From positions 1-32,796 of the forward strand of contig NZ_LLXX01000197.1 in NCBI RefSeq assembly GCF_001440405.1: a stretch of 32,796 nucleotides of DNA, given 5' to 3'. This stretch comes from Bradyrhizobium valentinum (GTDB lineage: Bacteria; Pseudomonadota; Alphaproteobacteria; Rhizobiales; Xanthobacteraceae). Of this stretch, positions 23,839-32,411 are shown piece by piece; positions within the stretch are counted from its first letter, which is position 1, and each line of letters opens with the position of its first letter. The notes under the pieces are model-generated. The model had not been told where the DNA came from. It saw only the letters and a list, made by a program, of their open reading frames with translations, and searched no databases. A program made the position numbers and the translations under genes.

Positions 23839-24399
23839 ATGGAAAAGCTGATGAAGTTACGTTCGCTGGGCCTCGCTTTGGCCGCTGCCGCCCTTGTCTG
23901 CGCCTATCCTGTTCGGCAGGTCCATGCGCAGGGTGAGCCGCCCGTACTCGCGGTCGCCGAAATTGAGTACATCGACACCTCGGGCGAGGTCATCGATCAA
24001 CGGGCCGACCATGTGCGGCGCTTGCGCGAGTTCGAAGCCTCGCTGCGGACCGATCTCGTGGCGAGCGGAAAGATACGGAGCGTCGACCTCGATTGTCCGC
24101 CAAACGCCTGTTCGGTCGGCGACATTACTGCCGCGCAGTTGGTCGGCAAGGCGCAGGCGGCCGGCGCGGCTTTTCTCGTGATTGGCAGCGTTCAAAAGAT
24201 GAGCACGCTCGTTCAGTGGGCAAAGTTCAACATTATCGACGTGGAGGCACAAAAAGTGGTCTTTGGTCGTCTCTTCAGCTTCCGCGGCGACAATGACGAA
24301 GCCTGGCGCCGCGCGGAATCCTTCGTTGTGCAGCAAATCAGGGATCGCGAGGCGGAACTCACGCGCCCCGCGGCAACAGCCCTTCCTCGATCGCCTTGA
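23839..24399 (+). CDS. Secreted DUF2380-like protein, paralogue of the gene before it
   Basis: A 186-residue exported protein: signal peptide ending VRQVHAQ, then LAVAEIEYIDTSGE, an R-R-L-R-E-F-E-A-S-L helix, a Cys pair C-x4-C in DCPPNACSVGD, KAQAAGAAFLVIGSVQKMS and a FNIIDVEAQKVVFGRL strand region. The same succession (opening strand, helix, Cys pair, hydrophobic strand, second strand) occurs in the gene 47 bp upstream. Start ATG 23839 begins the signal peptide; ATG 23851 is an alternative. Its last 41 bp overlap the 3' end of the convergent flavin monooxygenase gene. Function is unknown. Confidence 0.75.
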   Translation: MEKLMKLRSLGLALAAAALVCAYPVRQVHAQGEPPVLAVAEIEYIDTSGEVIDQRADHVRRLREFEASLRTDLVASGKIRSVDLDCPPNACSVGDITAAQLVGKAQAAGAAFLVIGSVQKMSTLVQWAKFNIIDVEAQKVVFGRLFSFRGDNDEAWRRAESFVVQQIRDREAELTRPAATALPRSP

Positions 24400-26125
24400 T
24401 CTGCAGCGCGAGATGCTTTGATCCGATGCGGCATTGCGCGAGGCCGCCGGCGATCAGCCAGAGGCCGGGCTGGCCGGTGCGGGTGTACATGTTGCGCAGC
24501 TCCTGCTCCTCGCCGAACCCCCAGATCGTGCCGACGCGTTTCTCCACCGTCTCGCCGAACAGTTTTCGCACCAGCTCTTCTTGGCGCTTGTAGCCGGTCG
24601 CCAGCACGACAAGGTCGGCGGCGATCGCCTCGCCGTCCTTCATCTTTGCGCCACTGGCCGTGAACGTGTCGAGATCGGCGAATTGCCTGAGCGCGATGTC
24701 ACCTTTGACGATCAGGTCGGAGCAGCCGACGTTGAAATAATAGCCGCCGCCGCGGGTGAGGTATTTGAACTGCCAGCCGGTATTGTCTTCGCCGAAATCG
24801 AGCTTGAAACCGACGCGCTCCAGGCCATCGAGCAATTCCTTGTCGAGCGCCTTGGATTTCTCCGCCGTCAACGCGTGGCTCTTGCGCGCCAGTTTCAGCG
24901 GCATCGAGACAGTGATCAGATCGTTATCCTCGAGCGTGCCCTCGTTGTAGGGGGCGTAGACCAGTTGGGCCGACGGCTCGATGCTGACCACCAGCGTGGA
25001 CGAGCGCTGAAACAGCGTGACATGCGCGCCGCTAGAATACAGGTCCTGCGCGATGTCATGGCCGCTGTTGCCGGTGCCGATCACGATGGCGCGCTTGCCC
25101 TTCCAGTTCTCGCCGTCATCATACCGGCTGGAATGCATCACCTTGCCGGCGAAATCCTTCAGCCCGGCAATCTCAGGCACGCTCGGAATGCCGCTGACGC
25201 CGGTCGCCAGCACCACATGTCGCGGATGCATGGTGCGCGTGCCGCCATCGGCGCAGCGCAGCGTCACCGTCCAGCGGCCTTCCTTCTCATCATAGCTGCC
25301 GCCCTCGAACTCGGTCTCGGTCCAGAAGTTCAGCTCCATGGCTTCGACATAGGCCTCGAACCAATTGGCGAGCTTGTCCTTCGGAATATAGGTCGGCCAG
25401 TTCGGCGGGAAGTGCAGGTAGGGCAGGTGGTTGACCTGCACCTGGTTGTGCAGCGTCAGCGCGTGGTAGCGCTTGCGCCAGTTATCGCCGATGCGTTTTT
25501 CGCGATCGACGATCAGCGTGTCGACGTTCAATTGCTTCAGCCGTGCGGCGATGGACAGGCCCGACTGACCACCGCCGATGACGAGGACGGTCGGATCGCG
25601 GTCGGCATAGCTGGCCGAAGCGTTACGCAGGTCGAGCCAGTTGGGCCCGCGGAAATCACGCGAATAGGCATTGCCGCGCGGCCGATTGACGCCGAGTTGC
25701 TCCTCGAAACCCTTCAGCTCGCCAAGCTCGGTCAGGAGCGTCCAGGCTTTCAGGCGGTTGCCATCGTCCACATCGGGGATCAGGCGGATGATGCCGCTGC
25801 CGCGCCCGACTTTTGTCTCGAACTTGAAGATGGCTTCGATCGCGCTGGTGCCTGCACGCATCACTTTGCGCGGTGCGGCACGACCGGGGGCGATCGCGAA
25901 GCCGCCGGGCTTAGCGCTACGGGCCAGCGGCGGCAGCGCTTTCAGGATCGCGTCTCTGCCGTTCAGCGTCTGAATGTTCCAGCTCAACGCCAGCACGTCG
26001 CGCCAATAGCTGTCGGGGTGGAACAACTGATACAGCAGGGCGCCGTCGGGTTTTCCGAGCGCTTCCTCGAACTGTGCAAGCCAATTGTCGGCGGCAACCG
26101 AACTGTCGTCCGTCCTGTCGAGCAT
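24359..26125 (-). CDS. Flavin-containing monooxygenase with N-terminal NTF2-like domain
   Basis: A 588-residue enzyme. Residues about 1-140 form an NTF2/SnoaL-like domain (NWLAQFEEALGKPDGALLYQLF). The catalytic part has the FAD motif GGGQSG (184-189), the FMO-type fingerprint F-A-G-K-V-M-H-S-S-R-Y (325-335) with Tyr rather than the Trp-Pro of Baeyer-Villiger enzymes, the NADP motif GTGNSG (350-355) and ATGYKR near the C-terminus. It would oxygenate a small nucleophile or ketone using NADPH and O2. The first 140 residues are unusual beside plain FMOs. It is the last gene of the minus-strand block; its 3' end overlaps a DUF2380-like gene by 41 bp. Confidence 0.88.
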   Translation of the reverse strand: MLDRTDDSSVAADNWLAQFEEALGKPDGALLYQLFHPDSYWRDVLALSWNIQTLNGRDAILKALPPLARSAKPGGFAIAPGRAAPRKVMRAGTSAIEAIFKFETKVGRGSGIIRLIPDVDDGNRLKAWTLLTELGELKGFEEQLGVNRPRGNAYSRDFRGPNWLDLRNASASYADRDPTVLVIGGGQSGLSIAARLKQLNVDTLIVDREKRIGDNWRKRYHALTLHNQVQVNHLPYLHFPPNWPTYIPKDKLANWFEAYVEAMELNFWTETEFEGGSYDEKEGRWTVTLRCADGGTRTMHPRHVVLATGVSGIPSVPEIAGLKDFAGKVMHSSRYDDGENWKGKRAIVIGTGNSGHDIAQDLYSSGAHVTLFQRSSTLVVSIEPSAQLVYAPYNEGTLEDNDLITVSMPLKLARKSHALTAEKSKALDKELLDGLERVGFKLDFGEDNTGWQFKYLTRGGGYYFNVGCSDLIVKGDIALRQFADLDTFTASGAKMKDGEAIAADLVVLATGYKRQEELVRKLFGETVEKRVGTIWGFGEEQELRNMYTRTGQPGLWLIAGGLAQCRIGSKHLALQIKAIEEGLLPRGA

Positions 26126-26222
26126 GGGCGTTTCCCGTCACGAGCCGTCTTCGCGGCGTTTCCCTGTCTGCAAAGCCTATACCTATTCGGGACGGTGCAG
26201 AAAGGGCGTGAGGGGATGCCGC

Positions 26223-27320
26223 CTATTCCGATAAGGACAGGATCAACCCCTGGTCCGGCGGGACGCGGCCGTTGAGGGTATCGAGATAGGCGCGTTGAAC
26301 GGCCGCAGGCCCATGGCCTTCGCGCACATCGATCCATCGGTCCAGATTCGGGACGAACCCGGACCACGCCGCTCCAAACCGCATGTCGACGCCGCCCGGT
26401 CCCCATTCCTTGGCGCGCTTGCGGATGTGGTCCGGCGCGAAAAAGAACTTAGGCTTGGCACCCGGCAGGAGCTGCTCCGGTTCATCGGGCGATGACTTGC
26501 GATGCGTGAGCCCAATGATTCCGCTATATTTCATCTGCTCACCGAAGTGCCGGTGCAGCGTCGCGCGTAACGGGCTATTGCCCGCCATATCGACATACGC
26601 GACCGCGGAACTCGTCGGCAGCGAGCTTACATTGTCGTAGGTCACGACCTCGTCGTAGCAGCCAAGCGATTTGACGAAGCCGGTGTTACCCGCCGACGTC
26701 AGCCCGATCACCTTGATGCCGTTACCTCTGGCGTGCAGAAGATGCGCGAGACCGTAAGCAGTCTTGCTGGAAGCGGAGGAGAGCAGCACGCTTTTCGCGC
26801 CGTAGAATTCGTTCTCAGCAAGGAAATCGTCGACCAGGAACGACAGCATGAACAGCGGCCGCAGCAGCGCCTGATGGTCGCCCTGCTTGCCCGCAAATGC
26901 CGGGTCTCCGCTGACGCGCGCATAGGCGTTGTAGACCGGCGCCACGCCCTGGCGGTGCGCGGCGGCATCGCGCAGGCCGCGCTTGCTGATGTCGGCGGCC
27001 TCGATGACGAGATGCGTCGACATCGGGAAGTAACCGAACAGGATTTCACCCTCGGCGATGCCGGGATGCCTTGAGGCGATCACTTCGCCAAATCCCCACA
27101 CCGGAACGTTGCCGAAACCTGCGGGCGCCGGGAAAAGCTGCCAATACTTCAGGTGATCGCCGAGCACCGCGTAAGTAATGTTGTTGGCGGTGAAGGCAAA
27201 GCGCGTGACTTTTACCAGCAATGCTTCATCGGGCAGATCAGCCGCGTCGGGCAGTTGCGTCTCGATCACCTTGCATTGCTGCAGATCGTTGCGGGCGACG
27301 ATGAAATCGGTGGATGGCAT
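26223..27320 (-). CDS. DUF2855-family protein (MDR-like fold)
   Basis: A 365-residue protein. The N-terminal half follows a quinone-oxidoreductase-like layout (VKVTRFAFTANNITYAVLGD, then VPVWGFGEVIAS). The middle shows SVLLSSASSKTAYGLAHLL and a nucleotide-type strand KVIGLTSAGNTGFVKSLG where MDR enzymes bind NADPH, although a clear G-x-G-x2-G is missing. The C-terminus has KFFFAPDHIRKRAKEWG. This is the pattern of DUF2855, uncharacterised. The gene lies 97 bp upstream of the monooxygenase gene and 216 bp downstream of the CoA-ligase gene, from which it is separated by a palindromic repeat, so it may start a second transcript with the monooxygenase. Confidence 0.85.
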   Translation of the reverse strand: MPSTDFIVARNDLQQCKVIETQLPDAADLPDEALLVKVTRFAFTANNITYAVLGDHLKYWQLFPAPAGFGNVPVWGFGEVIASRHPGIAEGEILFGYFPMSTHLVIEAADISKRGLRDAAAHRQGVAPVYNAYARVSGDPAFAGKQGDHQALLRPLFMLSFLVDDFLAENEFYGAKSVLLSSASSKTAYGLAHLLHARGNGIKVIGLTSAGNTGFVKSLGCYDEVVTYDNVSSLPTSSAVAYVDMAGNSPLRATLHRHFGEQMKYSGIIGLTHRKSSPDEPEQLLPGAKPKFFFAPDHIRKRAKEWGPGGVDMRFGAAWSGFVPNLDRWIDVREGHGPAAVQRAYLDTLNGRVPPDQGLILSLSE

Positions 27321-27438
27321 TGTTTCGATCCCTGCTTCTCACGTGCAGCGATCTTTGCGCCGTCCGATGATCCTTTTGCAACAGCAATGATGTTTAAAAC
27401 GCTGTTCGATTTTGTTGCGGGGCGCGTGTGACTCTCGC

Positions 27439-27519
27439 CGTCATTCCGGGCGACGCGAAGCGTCGAACCCGGAATCTCGAGATTCAGGGTTCGCGTCTGC
27501 GACGCGCCCCGGAATGACG
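27439..27519. repeat. Nested palindromic intergenic repeat
   Basis: Outer arms CGTCATTCCGGG (27439-27450) and CCCGGAATGACG (27508-27519) are perfect complements. Inside, GAACCCGGAATCT pairs with AGATTCAGGGTTC with one mismatch. The whole 81 bp folds into a long hairpin. It lies in the gap between the CoA-ligase stop and DUF2855 start and resembles repeats scattered in Bradyrhizobium genomes. It could terminate or stabilise the upstream transcript. Confidence 0.8.
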
Positions 27520-27536
27520 CTACGAAGAACGTTTTC

Positions 27537-29069
27537 TCACCCGATCGCGCGCAGCCTACCTTCCGCATGGAGATCGCGCAGCTTGCGCTTGAAAATCTTG
27601 CCCGTGGCCTCGCGCGGCATCGCATCCATGAACTGGATGTCCTTCGGCACCTTGAAATTGGCGAGGCGTCCGCGCAGGAATTCCTGCACCGCGGCCGGGG
27701 ACAGGGACGCATTCGCCTCCAGCTCGATACAGGCGAACAGCCGCTCGCCGAATTCGTCGTCAGGGACGCCGAACACCGCGCAGTCGCGCACGCCGTCCAT
27801 GCCGATCAGCGCGTTCTCGATCTCCGCCGGATAGATGTTGACGCCTCCCGAGATCACCATGTCGCGCTTGCGGTCGCACAGGAACAGATAGCCGTCTTGG
27901 TCGAGGTAGCCGACATCGCCGACGCTGACGAGACCGTCGCGGCCGGCTTCGGCGCGCGCCTCGGCCTTGCCGTGATAGTCGAAATCGGGCACCGAAACCT
28001 GCCGCATGAAGATCTCGCCGGGTTCGCCGGCGCCGCACAGCGAACCATCGGGGCGGAAGATTTTGACAATGCCGCCCTCGATCGCGCGGCCGACGGTGCC
28101 GGGTTTTGCGAGCGCCTCCTCGGCCGAGTGCCACACCGGAATGCCGGTCTCGGTCGAGCCGAAATATTCGTTGATGACCGGTCCCCACCACTCGATCATG
28201 GCGCGCTTGACCTGCGGCGGGCAGGGCGCCGCGCCGTGCACGATGAAGCGCAGCGAGGACAGGTCGTAGCGTTGCTTGACGTCATCCGGCAGCCGCAGCA
28301 GGCGGACGAACATCGTCGGCACCATGTGCATGTGGGTTACACGATGACGTTCGATCAGTTGCAGCATGTCTTCGGGATCGAAGCGCGGTTCGAGCACGAT
28401 TTTGCAAGCACTGCGGAACGCCAGCATGCCGTAGGAGTTCGGCGCCGAATGGTACATCGGGCCGTTCATCAGGATGACCTGGTCCTCGTTTGGCTTGACG
28501 CCATAGGCGATGCCGCCGACCTTCGCGGAGGCCGCGGCCTGATCCGGCGTCATCGGCTTGCGGCGCACGCCCTTGGGTAGCCCCGTCGTGCCCGAGGTAT
28601 AGAACATCGGCGCGCTGCCGATGGGCGGCTGCTTCGATTCCGCATGCGTGTCACGCCAGCGGTCCCAGTCCGTCATGCCGTCGGGGACTTGCGTCAGCGA
28701 AGGCGCAACGTTGAATGTCGCGGCGATTTCCGGCGGCGTCGTTACCACGAGTAGTCTCACATCGGCGGGCAGGCCGCCCCTGATCTGCGGCAGCAGGTCG
28801 GCGTGACAGACCAGGATTTTCGCGCCGCTGTCGGCAAGGATATAGGCCACTTCCTCGGCCTTCAGGTGCCAGTTGATCGGCACCACCGGGCTGCCCAGCG
28901 CCGCCGCGGCCCCGGAGACCTCGAAGAACGCAAAATCGTTGCGCAACATCATGCCGACCGGCGTTCCGCCACTGATGCCGAGCATCTTGAAGCCCGTTGC
29001 CGCCCGCGCGATGCGGGCGTGGATCTCGGGGTAGCTGATTTGGCGTTCGCCGCTGATGAACGATGTCAT
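27537..29069 (-). CDS. AMP-binding acyl-CoA synthetase (ANL superfamily)
   Basis: A 510-residue CoA ligase: P-loop FYTSGTTGLPKGV, A5 motif YFGSTETG, DVGYLDQDGYLFLCDR, hinge ISGGVNIYPAEIE and the C-terminal catalytic Lys in ATGKIFKRKL. All core motifs are intact. The start ATG 29069 has AGGAGG 4-5 bp upstream and is preferred over an in-frame start at 29111. It is the third gene of a minus-strand unit after the nitronate monooxygenase and binding-protein genes (31-bp gap), suggesting activation of an acid taken up or made by the preceding steps. It is a distant paralogue of the ligase at 10079. Confidence 0.9.
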   Translation of the reverse strand: MTSFISGERQISYPEIHARIARAATGFKMLGISGGTPVGMMLRNDFAFFEVSGAAAALGSPVVPINWHLKAEEVAYILADSGAKILVCHADLLPQIRGGLPADVRLLVVTTPPEIAATFNVAPSLTQVPDGMTDWDRWRDTHAESKQPPIGSAPMFYTSGTTGLPKGVRRKPMTPDQAAASAKVGGIAYGVKPNEDQVILMNGPMYHSAPNSYGMLAFRSACKIVLEPRFDPEDMLQLIERHRVTHMHMVPTMFVRLLRLPDDVKQRYDLSSLRFIVHGAAPCPPQVKRAMIEWWGPVINEYFGSTETGIPVWHSAEEALAKPGTVGRAIEGGIVKIFRPDGSLCGAGEPGEIFMRQVSVPDFDYHGKAEARAEAGRDGLVSVGDVGYLDQDGYLFLCDRKRDMVISGGVNIYPAEIENALIGMDGVRDCAVFGVPDDEFGERLFACIELEANASLSPAAVQEFLRGRLANFKVPKDIQFMDAMPREATGKIFKRKLRDLHAEGRLRAIG

Positions 29070-29100
29070 GTTTCCTCCTGGCCGGCCGAAACGCGTTGGC

Positions 29101-30288
29101 CTAGCCGTCATCCAGAATGTCGTCGAAGCCGATCCAGCTCTTGCCGTCGAAGCGACGCAGCCGCAATTGCTGGAACGGCAGATAGTCGTCGGCGCCGGTC
29201 GATACCGTGATGCCCGGCAACAACAGCGGCAGCGGCACCTCGCGCAGCGATGCCGCCTGTTTCATGATGTTCTCGCGGCTGAGATCGTCCTTGCAGGCCA
29301 TCAGGACTTTCACCATGAGGTTCGCATAATGATAGCCGGCAGCGTAGTTCGAGTTGGTCAAATCCGCATTCGGCAGATACTGCTTCATGAAGGCGAAATA
29401 CTCCTTCACGCCGGGATCATTGGCCCATTGCGCGTCCAGCGTGTCCTTCACGTTGCTGGACGAGATCAGGCCGACCGCATTGTCCAGGCCGGCCGGCTCC
29501 AGGAACGAGATCGACGAGGCCGAAGTCGGCACGAAGAACACGTCCGGCTTCCAGTTGAGCTCGGCAACGCCCTTGATCATCTGCGAGGTGAACTTGCCGA
29601 GCACGACGCCGAACATCACGTTGGCCCCGGAGGCCTTCAGCGTCGCAAGCTGCGAACTGATGGTCGGCGCGCTGGTCTCGTAGGTTGCTTCCGAGACGAT
29701 CATGGTCGCGGCGTTGTCTCCCAGGCCGCGTTTGAAGCCGGCGACGTAATCTCGGCCGAAATCGTCATTCTGGGAGAGGATGGCGATTTTGGCGTCGGGC
29801 TTGGTCCGCAGGATATGCTTGGCATAGACGATGCCTTCCGACTGGTAGGCCGCCATTCCCGGCATGGTCCAGCGGAAATTCTTCGGGTCGGCCCATTTGG
29901 TCGCGCCGCTCAGCACAAAGAGCTGCGGCACCTTCTTGCCGTTGAGGTAGCGATGCACCGCGTTGTTGGTGGCGGTCCCGAGCGAGCCGAACATCAGCAG
30001 TACTTCCTCCTGCTCGACGAGCTTGCGGGTTTGCTCGACCGTCTTGGGCGGGGAATATGCATCATCGAGGCTGATGAATTTGATCTTGCGGCCATTGATG
30101 CCGCCCTCGGCGTTGATCTTCTCGAAATAGGCCTCTTGCGCCCGGCCGATGATGCCGAAGCCGGATGCCGGTCCGCTATAGGGCAGGGTCTGCCCGATGC
30201 GGATCTCGTCCTTGTCGCCCTCGGCGAGAGCGGTCGTACTTCCCAACAACGCGAATGCGATCATCAACATAGGTCGCGACACTCTCAT
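29101..30288 (-). CDS. Liv-type ABC transporter substrate-binding protein
   Basis: A 395-residue periplasmic binding protein of the branched-chain amino-acid type. Signal peptide MRVSRPMLMIAFALLGSTTALA is followed by IRIGQTLPYSGPASGFGIIG, KFISLDDAYSPPKTVEQTR and VLLMFGSLGTATNNAV, the usual type I periplasmic binding fold. Proteins of this group bind amino acids, short amides, aromatic or fatty acids. No permease or ATPase genes are near, so it must use a transporter encoded elsewhere. It sits between nitronate monooxygenase and CoA-ligase genes. Confidence 0.9.
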   Translation of the reverse strand: MRVSRPMLMIAFALLGSTTALAEGDKDEIRIGQTLPYSGPASGFGIIGRAQEAYFEKINAEGGINGRKIKFISLDDAYSPPKTVEQTRKLVEQEEVLLMFGSLGTATNNAVHRYLNGKKVPQLFVLSGATKWADPKNFRWTMPGMAAYQSEGIVYAKHILRTKPDAKIAILSQNDDFGRDYVAGFKRGLGDNAATMIVSEATYETSAPTISSQLATLKASGANVMFGVVLGKFTSQMIKGVAELNWKPDVFFVPTSASSISFLEPAGLDNAVGLISSSNVKDTLDAQWANDPGVKEYFAFMKQYLPNADLTNSNYAAGYHYANLMVKVLMACKDDLSRENIMKQAASLREVPLPLLLPGITVSTGADDYLPFQQLRLRRFDGKSWIGFDDILDDG

Positions 30289-30342
30289 TGTTTCCGTCCC
30301 TCTGTTTTGCTTTATTTGATCGTCTATTGGAACCGGCGCGTC

Positions 30343-31317
30343 TTAGGCGCGCGCTCGGTTGAGAAAATCGCTGCTGGCCTCGGCGAACTCGTACTTGAGC
30401 CGTTCCACCAGTTCGGCAACCGGCGGCGCGTCCGTGATCTGGCCGATGCCCTGGCCGGAGCCCCAGATGTCGCGCCATGCCTTGGATTTGGTGTTGCCGC
30501 CGGAGCCGAAATTCATTTTCGACTTGTCGGCGACCGGCAAATTGCCGGGATCAAGGCCCGCGGCCACGATCGATGGTCCGAGATAGTTGCCGTGCACGCC
30601 GGTGAACAGGTTGGAATAGACGATGTCCTCGGCAGCGTGCTTTGTCAGCGCGGCCTTGTAGGCCGGATCGGCATTGGCTTCCCGTGTTGCGATGAAGCGC
30701 GTGCCCATGTAGGCCATGTCGGCGCCGAGCGCGAGCGCCGATGCGATGCCCCAGCCATCGGAGATCGCGCCCGACAGCAGAATGGTGCCTTTGAACCACT
30801 GCTTCACCTCGCGCAGCAGCGCGAACGGCGACAGCGTTCCGGCATGGCCGCCGGCGCCGGCGCAAACCAGAATGAGACCGTCCACACCATGTTCCGCGGC
30901 CTTGCGCGCATGCTTGACGTTGATCACGTCGTGGAACACGACGCCGCCATAGGAATGCGCGGCCTCGACGACTTCGATCGGCGGGCGCAGCGAGGTGATG
31001 ATGATCGGAACCTTGTGCTTCACGCACGTCTCCATGTCCTTCATCAGCCGGTCGTTGGAGGCATGGCAGATCTGGTTGACCGCGTAGGGCGCGATCTTCT
31101 TGCCCGGATTCTGTGCCCTGTATTCGCCGAGCTCGTCCTCGATCTGCGTCAGCCACTCGCCGAGCTTTTCGACGGGCCGCGCGTTCAGCGCCGGAAACGA
31201 GCCGACGATGCCGGCCTTGCACTGGGCGATGACGAGCTCGGGCCCGGACACGATGAACAGCGGCGATCCGACCACCGGCAGTTCGAGCGTATCGGCAAGC
31301 GAAGCAGGCAACGGCAT
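30343..31317 (-). CDS. Nitronate monooxygenase family flavoprotein
   Basis: A 324-residue FMN-dependent TIM-barrel protein. The start ATG 31317 has GGGAGAG 5 bp upstream; an earlier in-frame start at 31341 would add 8 residues. Family marks are PLFIVSGPELVIAQCKAGIVGSF at the N-terminus, VCAGAGGHAG near residue 172, GAISDGWGIASALALGADMAYMGTRF (phosphate-binding segment) and the C-terminal GNTKSKAWRDIWGSGQGIG. Enzymes of this family oxidise nitronates or related compounds; many annotated members have other, unknown substrates. It is first in the minus-strand block, divergent from a LysR regulator with a perfect palindrome between them. Confidence 0.88.
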   Translation of the reverse strand: MPLPASLADTLELPVVGSPLFIVSGPELVIAQCKAGIVGSFPALNARPVEKLGEWLTQIEDELGEYRAQNPGKKIAPYAVNQICHASNDRLMKDMETCVKHKVPIIITSLRPPIEVVEAAHSYGGVVFHDVINVKHARKAAEHGVDGLILVCAGAGGHAGTLSPFALLREVKQWFKGTILLSGAISDGWGIASALALGADMAYMGTRFIATREANADPAYKAALTKHAAEDIVYSNLFTGVHGNYLGPSIVAAGLDPGNLPVADKSKMNFGSGGNTKSKAWRDIWGSGQGIGQITDAPPVAELVERLKYEFAEASSDFLNRARA

Positions 31318-31460
31318 TCGATCTCTCCCTTTGCGACACAAAGCCGGCCCAAAGTCCGGAACGCGCCGATGATGTTGATTGAGAGCGCCGGACCGCGGGC
31401 CGAGCCACCGGCCGGGCGCTGATTGTTGCCGTCATTATAAGGCTGGACGACAGTCGCCAC

Positions 31461-31500
31461 CTGTTCAATATTGAACAGATATTCATCCAGATATGAACAG
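31461..31500. promoter_or_regulatory. LysR operator region: perfect 18-bp palindrome plus second site
   Basis: Site 1 (31461-31478) is CTGTTCAATATTGAACAG, a perfect inverted repeat containing T-N-A type LysR symmetry. Site 2 (31482-31497) is TTCAT-N6-ATGAA, followed by ACAG that repeats the site 1 end. Centres are 20 bp apart, about two helical turns. The pair lies 24-63 bp before the LysR start and 144 bp before the nitronate monooxygenase start, as expected for a regulator controlling both directions. Confidence 0.75.
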
Positions 31501-31523
31501 CCTTAAAGCCGTGCGGAGCGCCG

Positions 31524-32411
31524 ATGGACTGGGATCTGTGCAAGAGCTTTGTCGCGGTGGCCGAAACCGGCAGCTTCGCGGCCGCGGCGCGCCGCTTGCG
31601 CTCCAGCCATCCGACGGTGGGACGAAAGATCGCCGAACTGGAAGGTCAGCTCGGCGTTCCCCTGTTCGCGCGGTCCAATGACGGCTTGGCCCTGACCTCG
31701 CACGGGCAGAAATTTCGCGAGCATGTCGAGGCCATGGCGGCGGCGGCCTTGCGCGCCGAGGCCGCGGTTTCGGCGGCGGGCGCGCAGGCCCGCGGCGTGG
31801 TCAAGCTGTCCATCGGGGCTACGCTCGCCTCGCACTGGCTGATGCCGCGGCTCGGACCGTTCCTGCGCACGCACGACCATATTCAGCTCGAGATCATCAC
31901 CCATCCGTATCCGGCCAGCGTGCGCCGCCGCGAGGCCGACGTGGTGTTGCGCCCGGTGGACAGCGGCGAAGAGAACCTGATCGGCCGCAAGATCGGCCGC
32001 CTTGGTACCGGCTTCTACGCCTCGCGCGATTACGCCGCGCGGCGGCGCCTTCCAGAACGGCGCGACGAATGGAAGGGACACAGCGTCATCGGCTTCGCCG
32101 ACCGCGCCTCGAACGAGCGGCTGGCGCGCTGGAGCGACGCGATCACCCGGCAGGGCTCGCTGGTGATGCGATGCTCGTCGCAAGGCGACATGCTCGCCGC
32201 GGCGCGCGCGGGCCTGGGGATTTCAACGCTGTCCTGCTTTGTCGCGGCCGCCTATCCGGATCTCGTCCGCGTCGCACCGCAGAAACTCACCAGCGTGGCG
32301 GACCTTTGGCTGCTGGCGCACCCGGACCTCGTCGAGCTTCCGGCGGTGCGCGCGGTGATCGATTTCGTCACCGCTTGCGCGCGGGAGGATCGGGTGAGAT
32401 TGCGGGGGTGA
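31524..32411 (+). CDS. LysR-family transcriptional regulator of the divergent catabolic operon
   Basis: A 295-residue LTTR. The helix-turn-helix is AAARRLRSSHPTVGRKIAELE (about residues 20-40), followed by the canonical QLGVPLFAR end. The effector domain follows from about residue 90. It is divergent from the nitronate monooxygenase/binding protein/CoA ligase unit. Together with the perfect palindrome in the shared gap this makes it the likely activator or repressor of that unit; the ligand is unknown. Its last 44 bp overlap the 3' end of the convergent glycosylase gene. Confidence 0.9.
   Translation: MDWDLCKSFVAVAETGSFAAAARRLRSSHPTVGRKIAELEGQLGVPLFARSNDGLALTSHGQKFREHVEAMAAAALRAEAAVSAAGAQARGVVKLSIGATLASHWLMPRLGPFLRTHDHIQLEIITHPYPASVRRREADVVLRPVDSGEENLIGRKIGRLGTGFYASRDYAARRRLPERRDEWKGHSVIGFADRASNERLARWSDAITRQGSLVMRCSSQGDMLAAARAGLGISTLSCFVAAAYPDLVRVAPQKLTSVADLWLLAHPDLVELPAVRAVIDFVTACAREDRVRLRG

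Noticed and set aside
24434..26275. 613-codon plus-strand open frame
   Set aside because: It is antisense to the flavin monooxygenase, whose motifs are clear; composition is that of an antisense shadow.
29101..30288. Complete ABC transporter around the Liv-type binding protein
   Set aside because: No permease or ATPase gene is found nearby; only the binding protein is present.
29056..31422. 788-codon plus-strand open frame
   Set aside because: It is antisense to the binding-protein and nitronate monooxygenase genes, both strongly supported; no domain is recognisable.
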